Shown one piece after another: positions 20,025 through 28,246 of a stretch of 48,507 bases of DNA; positions within the stretch are counted from its first letter, which is position 1; every line of letters begins with the position of its first letter. The position numbers and the translations under genes are program-made. The stretch spans positions 1-48,507 of the forward strand of contig NZ_CAKZHQ010000034.1 of NCBI RefSeq assembly GCF_936925435.1. Reading direction: 5' to 3'. This stretch comes from an uncultured Ramlibacter sp. GTDB lineage: Bacteria; Pseudomonadota; Gammaproteobacteria; Burkholderiales; Burkholderiaceae_C. The notes under the pieces were generated by a model. It was not told the origin of the DNA and made no database searches. It was given only the letters and a program-made list of their open reading frames with translations.

Positions 20025-21455
20025 ATGCAAGCCGTCACCCCCGAGCGCTCCTGGCCGCTGTTCGATGTCACCGCGACGCGGCGCCTGGAACAGGCCGCCG
20101 CAGCGCGCTTTCCGGCCCACACCCTGATGCAGCGCGCCGGCCTGGCAACGGCGCGGCTGGCGCTGGCCATTGCGCCGCATGCACGCAGGATCTGGATCGC
20201 CTGCGGCCCAGGCAACAACGGCGGCGACGGCCTGGAGGCGGCCATGCACCTGCAGCGCTGGGGCAAGCAGCCGCTCGTCACCTGGCTGGGCGACGAAAAC
20301 CACGCCCCTGCCGATGCCTTGGCCTCGTTTCGCAATGCACGCGACGCCGGCGTCGAATTCGCCGCCCAGCCCCCCGAGGCCTACGCGCTGTGCATCGACG
20401 CCCTGCTGGGCATAGGCGCCAGCCGCGCACCGGACGGCAAGATGGCCGATTGGGTCGCCAGGATGAACGCCGGCACCGTCCCCGTGCTGTCGATCGACCT
20501 GCCCTCCGGCCTGGGCGCCGACACCGGCGGCGGAAGCAGCGTGCTGGCCAGCCACACCCTGGCCCTGCTGGCCCTCAAACCGGGCCTGTTCACCGCGCAG
20601 GGCCGCGATGCAAGCGGCCAGGTCTGGCTGGACGACCTGGGCCTGGCCTGCGCCGATGCGCCGGTGGCCTGGCTGCAAGGCCCGCCCGCGCCCGGGCACC
20701 GCGCCCACGCTTCGCACAAGGGCAGCTACGGCGACGTGGCGGTGATCGGTGGCGCCCCCGGCATGGTGGGCGCGGCCCTGCTGGCGGCCTGCGCCGCCCT
20801 GCACAGCGGCGCCGGACGGGTCTTTGTCGGCCTGCTCGATGCGGCCGCCACGCACGACCCCGGCCAGCCCGAATTGATGCTGCGGCCCTGGCGTTCGCTG
20901 GACATGGCCTCGCTGCACCTGGCTTGCGGTTGCGGCGGTGGCGATGCCATTCGGGCAGCGCTGCCGCAAGCCCTGTCTGGCGCGCTGAGCCTGGTGCTCG
21001 ACGCCGACGCCCTCAATGCCCTGGCTGCCGACAACCAGCTGCAGACCTTGCTCCAGGCGCGCTCACGGCGGCACAACCGGCCGACGGTGCTGACGCCGCA
21101 TCCGCTGGAGGCCGCCCGGCTGCTCGCAAGCACAACGGCGCAGGTGCAGGCCGACCGTCTTGCTGCAGCTGGTGAGCTAGCACAGCGCTTTGGCTGCACC
21201 GTGCTGCTCAAGGGGTCTGGTTCCGTCATCGCTGCGCCTGGCAGCACGCCGGTGGTCAATCCCACCGGCAACGCCCGACTCGCCAGCGCTGGCACCGGCG
21301 ACGTGCTGGCCGGCATGGTGGCGGCGCGGCTGGCCGCAGGGGCGCCCGCCTTCGACGCGGCCGCTGCGGCTGCCTACGTGCACGGCCTGGCGGCAGACCG
21401 CTGGCCGGCCACCAGTCCCCTCACAGCCTCGGCCTTGGCCCGCACCTCGATTTAA
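20025..21455 (+). CDS. nnr: Bifunctional NAD(P)H-hydrate epimerase / ADP-dependent dehydratase
   Basis: Repairs hydrated NAD(P)H. The 476-aa protein is a fusion. The N-terminal YjeF_N epimerase domain (about 1-215) contains CGPGNNGGDGLEAAMHLQRW and LSIDLPSGLGADTG. The C-terminal ribokinase-like dehydratase domain (about 225-476) contains GSYGDVAVIGGAPGMVGAAL, LTPHPLEAARLL and NPTGNARLASAGTGDVLAG. I use the ATG at 20025 (MQAVTPERSWPLFDV); an in-frame upstream start at 20001 would add eight residues, and a CACAAT hexamer lies just before this ATG. It follows dadA by 46 bases on the same strand. Confidence 0.95.
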   Translation: MQAVTPERSWPLFDVTATRRLEQAAAARFPAHTLMQRAGLATARLALAIAPHARRIWIACGPGNNGGDGLEAAMHLQRWGKQPLVTWLGDENHAPADALASFRNARDAGVEFAAQPPEAYALCIDALLGIGASRAPDGKMADWVARMNAGTVPVLSIDLPSGLGADTGGGSSVLASHTLALLALKPGLFTAQGRDASGQVWLDDLGLACADAPVAWLQGPPAPGHRAHASHKGSYGDVAVIGGAPGMVGAALLAACAALHSGAGRVFVGLLDAAATHDPGQPELMLRPWRSLDMASLHLACGCGGGDAIRAALPQALSGALSLVLDADALNALAADNQLQTLLQARSRRHNRPTVLTPHPLEAARLLASTTAQVQADRLAAAGELAQRFGCTVLLKGSGSVIAAPGSTPVVNPTGNARLASAGTGDVLAGMVAARLAAGAPAFDAAAAAAYVHGLAADRWPATSPLTASALARTSI

Positions 21456-21516
21456 GAGGAAAATCGGCCCACAGCCCCCGGGAAATGGCCCCGGAGCGCT
21501 ATGGATTCAGGAGCAA

Positions 21517-22275
21517 TCAGCCACGCCCGACAAAGGGCATCTTGGTGGCCATGACGGTGTGGAACAGCACGTTGGCTTCCAGCGGCAGGCTGGCCATGTA
21601 GAGCACCGACTGCCCCACGATGCTGGCGTCCATCAGCGGCTCGATGGCGATCTCGCCATTGGCCTGCGGCACACCCTTGGCCATCTTGGCAGCAAGGTCG
21701 GTCATGGCATTGCCGATGTCGATCTGGCCGACAGCGATGTCGTACTTGCGCCCGTCCAGCGCAGCGGTCTTGGTCAGGCCGCTCACCGCGTGCTTGGTCG
21801 CCGTGTAGGCGATGGAGTTGGGCCGGGGCGCATGGGCCGAGATCGAGCCGTTGTTGATGATGCGGCCGCCGCGCGGGCTCTGCGCCTTCATCACGCGGAA
21901 AGCCTGCTGGATCGTGTAGAACATACCGTTGAGGTTGGTGTCGACCACCCGCTTCCAGTCCTCGATGGCGATGTCTTCCAGCAGGGTCTGGCCCAGGCCA
22001 CCACCGGCGTTATTGAACAGCAGGTCGACGCGGCCGAAGGCCTCGACCGTGGCGGCGAACAGCGCTTCCACCGAGGAGGGGTCGGTCACGTCGGTGGGCA
22101 CGGCGATGGCGCGCCCGCCGGCCTGGGCCGCCACTTCCTCCAGCGGCTCCCGCCGGCGCCCGGCCACGGCCACGTTCCAGCCGGCCCCCAGCAGTGCCAG
22201 TGCCGCGGCCTTGCCGACGCCGGTTCCGCCGCCGGTGACGATGGCGACCTTGCCGGACGATGTTGTCGATGTCAT
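21517..22275 (-). CDS. Short-chain dehydrogenase/reductase (SDR)
   Basis: A 252-aa classical SDR oxidoreductase. Visible motifs are the cofactor loop [20 protein letters not shown], the NNAGGG strand, the active-site Ser in [10 protein letters not shown], and the catalytic Tyr/Lys in [11 protein letters not shown]. After the Rossmann beta2 strand, the sequence [13 protein letters not shown] suggests NADP preference. The substrate cannot be deduced. I start at [15 protein letters not shown]; the open frame continues upstream through the 3' end of rnr only as a shadow. It lies 47 bases downstream of rnr on the same strand and converges with nnr. Confidence 0.92.
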   Translation of the reverse strand: MTSTTSSGKVAIVTGGGTGVGKAAALALLGAGWNVAVAGRRREPLEEVAAQAGGRAIAVPTDVTDPSSVEALFAATVEAFGRVDLLFNNAGGGLGQTLLEDIAIEDWKRVVDTNLNGMFYTIQQAFRVMKAQSPRGGRIINNGSISAHAPRPNSIAYTATKHAVSGLTKTAALDGRKYDIAVGQIDIGNAMTDLAAKMAKGVPQANGEIAIEPLMDASIVGQSVLYMASLPLEANVLFHTVMATKMPFVGRG

Positions 22276-22322
22276 TGCTCTGTCTTCCTCATTTTTGTCG
22301 TTGAACGCAATCCCAACCGAGT

Positions 22323-24587
22323 CTAGCGGCGGCTCTTGCGCCCCTTGGGCTTGGTGGTGGCCTTGCGCGCCACGGCCTTGGGCGCCGTCACCTTGCCGGG
22401 CCGGTCGACCGGTGGCACAGCCTTGCGGGCAGCGCGCTTGGTCGATGCCTTGGCCGGCACGCCGCCCGGACTGCCGGGCACGCCCTTGTCCTTGAGCGCG
22501 CGCGTGACCAGCTCCTCGCCCTCGCGCACGAGGCGGAAGTCGATCTTGCGGCCGTCCAGGTCGACCCGGCTGACCTGCACCTGCACCCGTGTGCCAATGG
22601 CATAGCGGATGCCGGTGCGCTCGCCGCGCAGCTCCTGGCGGGCCTCGTCGAACTTGAAATACTCGCCGCCCAGTTCGGTGATGTGGACCATGCCCTCGAC
22701 ATACATCGAGTCGAGCGTGACGAAGATGCCGAAGCCCATCGCCGCGGTGACAACGCCGCTGTACTCCTCGCCCAGGTGCTCGCGCATGTACTTGCACTTG
22801 AGCCAGGCCTCGACGTCGCGGCTGGCCTCGTCGGCGCGCCGCTCGTTGGCGCTGCAATGCAGGCCGGCCGCCTCCCAGGCCTGGACCTCGCGGCTGGGCG
22901 GCTGCACCGCCTTCTTGAGGCCCTGCGTCGGCGGCTTGACGCGCGCGGCCAGCCGGCGCGCCAGCTTTTCGTGCGCCTCGCCCGGCGTCGGCAAGGTGGG
23001 CAGCACGTAGCGCTCCTTGGACAGCACAGACTTGATCACGCGGTGGACCAGCAGGTCGGGGTAGCGCCGGATCGGGCTGGTGAAGTGGGTGTAGGCGTCG
23101 TAAGCCAGGCCGAAGTGGCCGGCGTTGATCGGGGTGTAGATGGCCTGCGACATCGAGCGCAGCAGCATGGTCTGGATCTGCTGGGCGTCGGGCCGCTCGC
23201 GCGTGGCCGCAGCGATCTTCTGGAACTCCATCGGCAGTGGCTCTTCGCTGATGGACAGACCCACGCCCAGGGCCTTGAGGTAGTTGCGCAGCAGGTCCTT
23301 CTTCTCCGGCGTCGGGCCTTCGTGCACGCGGTACAGGCCCGGGTGCTTGCTCTCCTGGATGAAGTCGGCGCTGCAGACGTTGGCCGCCAGCATGGCCTCC
23401 TCGATCAGCTTGTGCGCGTCGTTGCGCGTGCGCGGCACGATCTTCTCGATGCGGCCGTTCTCGTCGCAGACGATCTGCGTCTCTGTGGTCTCGAAGTCCA
23501 CCGCGCCGCGGGTGTTGCGCGCCTTGAGCAGCGCGCGGTAGGCGTCGTGCAGGTTTTCCAGGTCGGTGACGCGGTCCTTGCGGCGCTGGGCCTCGGGCCC
23601 GCGGGTGTTGGCCAGGATGGCCGCCACCTCGTTGTAGGTGAAGCGGGCATGGCTCCACATCACGGCCGGATAGAACTGGTAGGCCTGGATCTCGCCGGTG
23701 GCGGTGATCAGCATGTCGCAGACCATGCACATGCGGTCCTGCTCCGGATTGAGCGAGCAAAGGCCGTTGGACAGCTTCTCCGGCAGCATGGGGATGACGC
23801 GGCGCGGGAAGTAGACGCTGGTGGCGCGGTCGTAGGCGTCGACGTCGATGGCGCTGCCCGTTTCCACGTAGTGGCTGACGTCGGCGATGGCCACCAGCAG
23901 GCGCCAGCCCTTGCCGCGGCCAACCTTGGCCGGCTCGCAGTAGACGGCGTCGTCGAAGTCGCGCGCGTCCTCGCCGTCGATGGTGACCAGGGGCACGTCA
24001 GTCAGGTCGACCCGGTGCTTCTTGTCCTGCGGCCGCACCTTGTCAGGCAGCGTGCGCGCCAGCGCGATGCAGGCGTCGGAGAACTCGTGGGGCACGCCGT
24101 ACTTGCGCACCGCGATCTCGATCTCCATGCCGGGATCGTCGATCTCACCCAGCACTTCCTTGACGCGTCCCACGGGCTGGCCGTACAGGCTGGGCGGCTC
24201 GGTCAGTTCGACCACCACCACCTGGCCCGCCTTGGCCAGGGCGGTCGCACCCTTGGGGATCAAGATGTCCTGTCCGTAGCGCTTGTCTTCCGGCGCCACA
24301 AGCCAGACACCGCTCTCGTGCAGCAGGCGGCCAATGATGGGTTGCGGGGGACGCTCGACGATCTCGACGACGCGGCCTTCGGGCCGGCCCTTGCGATCGT
24401 GGCGCACGATGCGCGCCTTCACGCGGTCCTTGTGCAGCACGGCGCGCATCTCGTTGGGTGGCAGGTAAATATCGCCTTCGCCGTCGTCGCGCGAAACGTA
24501 TCCGTGGCCATCGCGGTGGCCTTGAATCACGCCTTCGATCTCATCGAGCAGTGCAGTGCCGGAGGGTCCTAAATTTTTGATATACAA
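22323..24587 (-). CDS. rnr: Ribonuclease R (start uncertain; N-terminal helix-turn-helix absent)
   Basis: Processive 3'-5' exoribonuclease of the RNB family. Cold-shock domains ([39 protein letters not shown]) precede the catalytic RNB domain with [16 protein letters not shown] and [12 protein letters not shown]. An S1 domain ([20 protein letters not shown]) and a Lys/Arg-rich tail end the protein. No ATG or GTG precedes the first domain. The only start I can support is TTG at 24587 with AGGAAAGGA directly upstream, giving 754 aa, and a stop lies in frame at 24633-24635. The winged-helix domain of about 75 residues at the N-terminus of E. coli RNase R is therefore missing. The divergent tRNA-Leu gene begins only 18 bases away. 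Confidence 0.93.
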   Translation of the reverse strand: MYIKNLGPSGTALLDEIEGVIQGHRDGHGYVSRDDGEGDIYLPPNEMRAVLHKDRVKARIVRHDRKGRPEGRVVEIVERPPQPIIGRLLHESGVWLVAPEDKRYGQDILIPKGATALAKAGQVVVVELTEPPSLYGQPVGRVKEVLGEIDDPGMEIEIAVRKYGVPHEFSDACIALARTLPDKVRPQDKKHRVDLTDVPLVTIDGEDARDFDDAVYCEPAKVGRGKGWRLLVAIADVSHYVETGSAIDVDAYDRATSVYFPRRVIPMLPEKLSNGLCSLNPEQDRMCMVCDMLITATGEIQAYQFYPAVMWSHARFTYNEVAAILANTRGPEAQRRKDRVTDLENLHDAYRALLKARNTRGAVDFETTETQIVCDENGRIEKIVPRTRNDAHKLIEEAMLAANVCSADFIQESKHPGLYRVHEGPTPEKKDLLRNYLKALGVGLSISEEPLPMEFQKIAAATRERPDAQQIQTMLLRSMSQAIYTPINAGHFGLAYDAYTHFTSPIRRYPDLLVHRVIKSVLSKERYVLPTLPTPGEAHEKLARRLAARVKPPTQGLKKAVQPPSREVQAWEAAGLHCSANERRADEASRDVEAWLKCKYMREHLGEEYSGVVTAAMGFGIFVTLDSMYVEGMVHITELGGEYFKFDEARQELRGERTGIRYAIGTRVQVQVSRVDLDGRKIDFRLVREGEELVTRALKDKGVPGSPGGVPAKASTKRAARKAVPPVDRPGKVTAPKAVARKATTKPKGRKSRR

Positions 24588-24588
24588 T
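24583..24588 (+). promoter_or_regulatory. Candidate -10 box of tRNA-Leu
   Basis: TACAAT lies within TATACAATCC, placing the start point about ten bases before the tRNA 5' end. No good -35 is visible at 16-18 bases upstream. The box overlaps the rnr start codon region on the opposite strand. Confidence 0.5.
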
Positions 24589-24605
24589 CCTATCTTTCCT
24601 GAAAT

Positions 24606-24690
<85 letters not shown>

Positions 24691-24697
24691 ATCATAA

Positions 24698-24736
24698 GGC
24701 CGGTAATCTCTAACGAGGTGACCGGCTTTGTTCTTT
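24698..24736 (+). terminator. Candidate first terminator after tRNA-Leu
   Basis: GCCGGT (24699-24704) pairs with ACCGGC (24721-24726) across a 16-base loop, and TTTGTTCTTT follows. The stem is short and the T-tract broken, so this is a weaker candidate than the hairpin just downstream. Confidence 0.4.
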
Positions 24737-24749
24737 GTGGGTTCAATGA

Positions 24750-24778
24750 TGAAAGCCGTCTTTGCAGGCGGCTTTTTC
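24750..24778. terminator. Bidirectional intrinsic terminator between tRNA-Leu and rimO
   Basis: AAAGCCG (24752-24758) pairs with CGGCTTT and is followed on the plus strand by a run of five T. It would end the tRNA-Leu transcript. On the minus strand it lies just after the rimO stop with a short T-tract and could serve rimO as well. Confidence 0.7.
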
Positions 24779-24806
24779 ATTGGTGCGAGAGAGGTGATGG
24801 GTCCGG

Positions 24807-26189
24807 TCAGACCGGCACCCCGACCAAGTCGTGGCCGTCGGTGCCGACGATGCGCGCCCGGGTGAACTCGCCGACCTTGAGCTGTTTGCTGATCTTTTCC
24901 GGCGGCAGCAGTTTCACCGTGCCGTCGATCTCCGGTGCATCCGCGTAAGAGCGGCCCACACCGCCCTTGCGGCCCAGCGCCGGCGCCGAGTCCACCAGCA
25001 CCTGCATGGTGGCGCCAACGCGCTTTTGCAGCTTGGCAATGGAGACTTCTTCGGCCACCGCCATGAAGCGGGCACGGCGCTCTTCGCGCACTTCTTGCGG
25101 CAGCATGCCGGGGATGTCGTTGGCAACCGCGCCCTCCACCGGGCTGTAGGCAAAGCAGCCGGCACGGTCGATCTGCGCTTCGCGCAGGAACTCCAGCAGG
25201 TGTTCGAACTCCTGCTCCGTCTCGCCGGGAAAGCCGGCGATGAAGGTGCTGCGAATGACGATCTCGGGGCAGGCTTCGCGCCAGCGCAGGATGCGCTCGA
25301 GGTTTTTCTCGCCGCTGGCCGGCCGCTTCATGCGGCGCAGCACGTCGGGATGGCTGTGCTGGAAAGGCACGTCCAGGTAAGGCAGGACCTTGCCGGTGGC
25401 CATCAGCGGGATGACCTCGTCGACCGAGGGATAGGGATAGACATAGTGGAGCCGCACCCAGGCGCCGTAAGGTTCGGCCATCTCGCCCAGGGTCTGCACC
25501 AGTTCCAGCATGCGGGTCTTGACCGGCTTGCCGTCCCAGAAGCCGGTGCGGTACTTTACGTCCACGCCGTAGGCGGACGTATCCTGGCTGATCACCAGCA
25601 GTTCCTTCACGCCGCCTTCGAACAGCGCCTTGGCTTCCCTGAGCACGTCACCGATGGGCCGCGAGACCAGGTCGCCGCGCATCGAGGGGATGATGCAGAA
25701 GGTGCAGCGGTGGTTGCAGCCTTCGCTGATCTTCAGGTAGGCATAGTGGCGCGGCGTCAGCTTGATGCCGGCGGCCGGGACCAGGTCAATGAAGGGGTCG
25801 TGCGGCTTGGGCAGGTTGGCATGGACCGCGTCCATCACCTCCTGCGTCGCATGCGGGCCGGTGACGGCCAGCACCGAGGGATGCATCTGCCGCACCAGGT
25901 TCTCGCCACCCTCGCCCGAGCGGGCGCCCAGGCAACCGGTGACGATGACCCGGCCGTTCTCCGCCAGGGCCTCACCGATGGTGTCCAGACTTTCCTTGAC
26001 GGCGTCGTCAATGAAGCCGCAGGTGTTGACGATGACGAGATCGGCACCTTCGAAGGTCTTGGAAGTCTGGTAGCCCTCGGCGCTCAGTTGCGTGAGGATC
26101 AGCTCGGAGTCGGTCAGCGCCTTGGGGCAGCCCAGGCTGACAAAGCCGACTTTCGGGATTTTGGTTTCGGGGGACAGGACTTCACTCAT
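24807..26189 (-). CDS. rimO: Ribosomal protein S12 methylthiotransferase
   Basis: Radical-SAM enzyme that methylthiolates the conserved Asp of ribosomal protein S12. The 460-aa protein has the N-terminal UPF0004 domain with cysteines in [25 protein letters not shown] and VTGCLGAR. The radical SAM cluster motif CxxxCxxC is in [19 protein letters not shown], and a TRAM domain is at the C-terminus. [16 protein letters not shown] and the pattern [11 protein letters not shown] favour RimO over MiaB. I start at the ATG at 26189 ([16 protein letters not shown]); the 53-codon upstream extension overlaps phaR. Confidence 0.96.
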   Translation of the reverse strand: MSEVLSPETKIPKVGFVSLGCPKALTDSELILTQLSAEGYQTSKTFEGADLVIVNTCGFIDDAVKESLDTIGEALAENGRVIVTGCLGARSGEGGENLVRQMHPSVLAVTGPHATQEVMDAVHANLPKPHDPFIDLVPAAGIKLTPRHYAYLKISEGCNHRCTFCIIPSMRGDLVSRPIGDVLREAKALFEGGVKELLVISQDTSAYGVDVKYRTGFWDGKPVKTRMLELVQTLGEMAEPYGAWVRLHYVYPYPSVDEVIPLMATGKVLPYLDVPFQHSHPDVLRRMKRPASGEKNLERILRWREACPEIVIRSTFIAGFPGETEQEFEHLLEFLREAQIDRAGCFAYSPVEGAVANDIPGMLPQEVREERRARFMAVAEEVSIAKLQKRVGATMQVLVDSAPALGRKGGVGRSYADAPEIDGTVKLLPPEKISKQLKVGEFTRARIVGTDGHDLVGVPV

Positions 26190-26218
26190 CCCCCAATTGT
26201 CCCAGTTCTGGGCCAGGG

Positions 26219-26734
26219 TTACCGTTTCACCCCAAATGCTCCGAGCATCTGCTCCTGCATCTTGTCGAACATGGTCTTGGACTGCTCGACGTAATTGCCC
26301 ATCATGCCCTGCATCATCGGGTTTTGCATGTTCATGAACTGGGCCCACATCTCAGGCGTGACCGTCTTGGACTGCTCGGCCATCTTGGCCTGGATGTCGG
26401 TGAAGGCCTGGACGTTCTTTTCCAGGTAGCTGCCCATGAAGCCCTGGGCGGCGTGGCCGTAGAAACGGATCAGGTTGGCCAGCGCGGCCTCGCTGAACAT
26501 CGGGGCACCGCCAGCCTCTTCCTCCAGGATGATCTGCAGCAGGATGCTGCGCGTCAGGTCCTCGTTGGTCTTGGCATCGCGCACGCAGAAAGCTTCGCTG
26601 TCCATGACCAGCTGCTTGACGTCCGCCAGGGTGATGTAGGTGGAGGTGTCGGTGTCGTAGAGCCGGCGGTTCGGGTACTTTTTGATGATGCGCTGGGCCG
26701 GCTTGGCCCCGCCGCTGGCTTTCTTGCTGGTCAC
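26219..26734 (-). CDS. phaR: Polyhydroxyalkanoate synthesis repressor
   Basis: PhaR binds DNA and PHB granules and represses phasin and granule genes. The N-terminal PHB/PHA accumulation regulator DNA-binding domain is clear ([30 protein letters not shown]). A helical PHB-associated region follows ([20 protein letters not shown]), and a Met/Gln-rich C-terminus ([19 protein letters not shown]). I start at GTG 26732-26734 (VTSKKASGG, 171 aa) because CAGGAG lies seven bases upstream; the longer ORF adds nine residues without support. With bdhA in this window it suggests a PHB-storing bacterium. Confidence 0.95.
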   Translation of the reverse strand: MTSKKASGGAKPAQRIIKKYPNRRLYDTDTSTYITLADVKQLVMDSEAFCVRDAKTNEDLTRSILLQIILEEEAGGAPMFSEAALANLIRFYGHAAQGFMGSYLEKNVQAFTDIQAKMAEQSKTVTPEMWAQFMNMQNPMMQGMMGNYVEQSKTMFDKMQEQMLGAFGVKR

Positions 26735-26785
26735 TGGGAAACTCCTGAGGCCCGGCCCCAAGGCCGCGCTATTGCATTGCAGCAG

Positions 26786-26791
26786 ATTCTA
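26786..26791 (-). promoter_or_regulatory. Weak candidate -10 box for phaR
   Basis: The minus strand reads TAGAAT about 50 bases upstream of the phaR GTG. No convincing -35 is present. The 127-base region between phaR and the next gene otherwise holds only a GC hairpin (26846-26862) abutting the end of the upstream response regulator gene. Confidence 0.3.
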
Positions 26792-26861
26792 GGGAGGCGT
26801 TCCCCGCAGAAACCCAAGGTTTACCCTGAATGCAAGGCCTGCCCCGCGGCGGGCGCCGCCG

Positions 26862-27251
26862 CTAGCCGGGGGCCGGCGAGCCCGCGTAAATTGCGGCCTG
26901 GATTGCATCGACCAGCATCGCATCGTCGACCGGCTTGCGAAGATACGCCGCCGCCCCCTGCCTGAACGCGAGAGCCCTGGCCTCTGGCGAGTCGTCACCC
27001 GTCACGATCACGACAGGCAGCTGCGCCCCGGCCCGGCTCAAGGCATCCTGCACGTCAAACCCGTTCATATGGGGCATGCGCAGATCCAGCACGACGCAAT
27101 GCGGCCGACGCTGCTGGACCGAGCGCATGAATTCCATTCCCGATGAAAACGTTTCGGCGGTGAAGCCCGCCGCGCAGATCAGCCGGCCCAGCGCCCGGCG
27201 TACAGACTCCTCGTCGTCGACGACAGCAATGAGCGGCGCATCCGTGGGCAT
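26862..27251 (-). CDS. Single-domain response regulator (receiver only)
   Basis: A 129-aa CheY-like receiver with no output domain. Acidic pocket DDEE at residues 12-15, phospho-acceptor Asp56 in CVVLDLRMPHMNG, Thr in VIVTGDD and Lys in YLRKPVDD are all present, so it should be phosphorylatable. Sequence style (RALGRLICAAGFTAETFSSG) is that of the FixJ/NarL receiver group, as in its two larger neighbours. It could compete for phosphate from the adjacent kinases or relay it; this is inference from location. It has its own 94-base upstream region with repeated motifs. Confidence 0.9.
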   Translation of the reverse strand: MPTDAPLIAVVDDEESVRRALGRLICAAGFTAETFSSGMEFMRSVQQRRPHCVVLDLRMPHMNGFDVQDALSRAGAQLPVVIVTGDDSPEARALAFRQGAAAYLRKPVDDAMLVDAIQAAIYAGSPAPG

Positions 27252-27261
27252 GTAGGTACGC

Positions 27262-27300
27262 TAACGCTTAGTAACGCCCCCACCAATGGGCCTATGGTCC
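27262..27300. promoter_or_regulatory. Repeated motifs upstream of the receiver-only gene
   Basis: Two TAACGC copies occur exactly ten bases apart (27262-27267 and 27272-27277). ACCAATGGGCCTATGGTCC follows at 27282-27300. The second element contains versions of both arms of the inverted repeat at 30390-30415 (ACCAATGGGC resembles GTCCAATAGGC; GCCTATGGTCC resembles GCCTATTGGAC). Placement just upstream of the start on the minus strand fits an operator. No experimental counterpart is known to me. Confidence 0.35.
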
Positions 27301-27345
27301 TACGCCGCGTGGGCTGTGGGTCTGCCCGTTTCCCACCCCCGTCGG

Positions 27346-28032
27346 TCAAAGGCTGGTGCCGCTTCCCTGTGGATGAGCTCTCTCGACAATCCGCACCAGT
27401 TCCGCAACAGAGCGCACGTGCATCTTTTCCATGCCGCGGGCGCGATGCACCTTGACCGTCTTCTCTGCCGTCCCCAGATCGGCGGCAATCTGCTTGTTGA
27501 GCCGCCCGGCAATCACGTGGGTCAGCACCTCCCGCTCGCGCGGGGTCAAGGTCGAGAACCGCAATTCAGTGGCCTCGCGCTGGGCACGGCCCGTCCTGAG
27601 CGCCGCATCCCTCTCCAGAGCCCGGGCAACTGCGGAAAAAAGAACGGTCTCATCGACCGGCTTGGTAAGGAAGTCGAAGGCGCCCGACTTCATGGCGCGT
27701 GCGCACATCGGCACATCCGCGCGTCCGGTCAGAAAGATCACCGGCATGCAGCTGCCGCCGTCGGCAAGTGCGTCCTGCAGCGCCAGGCCGTCCAGACCGG
27801 GCATGGCGATGTCCAGGATGACGCAGCCATGCGCCTTGTTGTCGTGTTGCCGCAGAAAGGATTCAGCGGACTCAAACTGGCAGACGCTGTAGTCTGCGGT
27901 GCTCAGCAGACGCGCCATGGCGGTGCGCACCAAGGCGTCATCGTCCACCACGTAGACCACCGGGCGCATGCCGCCGGCCTCGGCGCCTTCGGGCTTGCGC
28001 GCCTCATATGCAAGAGCATTCATAGCTTCCAC
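27346..28032 (-). CDS. FixJ-family response regulator (receiver plus LuxR-type HTH)
   Basis: A 228-aa regulator. An N-terminal tail is followed by a receiver (VVYVVDDDALVRTAMARLL) with phospho-Asp74 in CVILDIAMPGLDG and Lys in FDFLTKPVDET. A C-terminal LuxR/FixJ HTH (about 165-220) contains LTPREREVLTHVIAGRLNKQ and AEKTVKVHRARGMEKM. The GTG at 28030-28032 has GGGAGG six bases upstream and is preferred over ATG 28023. It diverges from the large MASE1 kinase gene, which is its most likely partner. The pattern PREREVLTHVIAGRLNKQIA is typical of FixJ-like regulators that pair with PAS kinases. Confidence 0.93.
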   Translation of the reverse strand: MEAMNALAYEARKPEGAEAGGMRPVVYVVDDDALVRTAMARLLSTADYSVCQFESAESFLRQHDNKAHGCVILDIAMPGLDGLALQDALADGGSCMPVIFLTGRADVPMCARAMKSGAFDFLTKPVDETVLFSAVARALERDAALRTGRAQREATELRFSTLTPREREVLTHVIAGRLNKQIAADLGTAEKTVKVHRARGMEKMHVRSVAELVRIVERAHPQGSGTSL

Positions 28033-28246
28033 GGTCTGCCTCCCTGGCAGGAGTTGGGTTGTGAAATCAGTGTAAGGAGCACGCTTGCTGCGTCAATGAC
28101 AACGCTGCGAAATTGATGGCTTATGTCTCATATGTTACACACAAGCAAATACAAGTAACGTTTACGCTCTTCGGGACGTTTGAAATGGCAGACATCAGCC
28201 GTAGGATGCCTCCATCGGGGTGAATGCGTGCCCGACGCGAGGCGCA
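28033..28246. promoter_or_regulatory. Divergent intergenic region between FixJ-like regulator and MASE1 kinase
   Basis: This 214-base gap, the longest in the window, is AT-richer than its surroundings in its middle (about 28100-28170). It holds a loose inverted pair GTTAC...GTAAC (around 28134-28159). It also holds TAACGTTTACGC at 28156-28167, which shares TAACGnTTA with the region upstream of the receiver-only gene (27262). No gene is visible. It must contain the promoters of both flanking genes. Confidence 0.5.

Noticed and set aside
18371..20335. 654-codon minus-strand frame opposite dadA and nnr
   Set aside because: Covers the real dadA gene on the other strand, with low-information composition.
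22276..23760. In-frame extension of the short-chain dehydrogenase through rnr
   Set aside because: It overlaps rnr in another frame of the same strand and ends at a normal SDR N-terminus with its own ATG.
26846..26862. GC hairpin at the end of the receiver-only gene as a terminator
   Set aside because: Six-bp stem with no T-tract on either strand; too weak to call.
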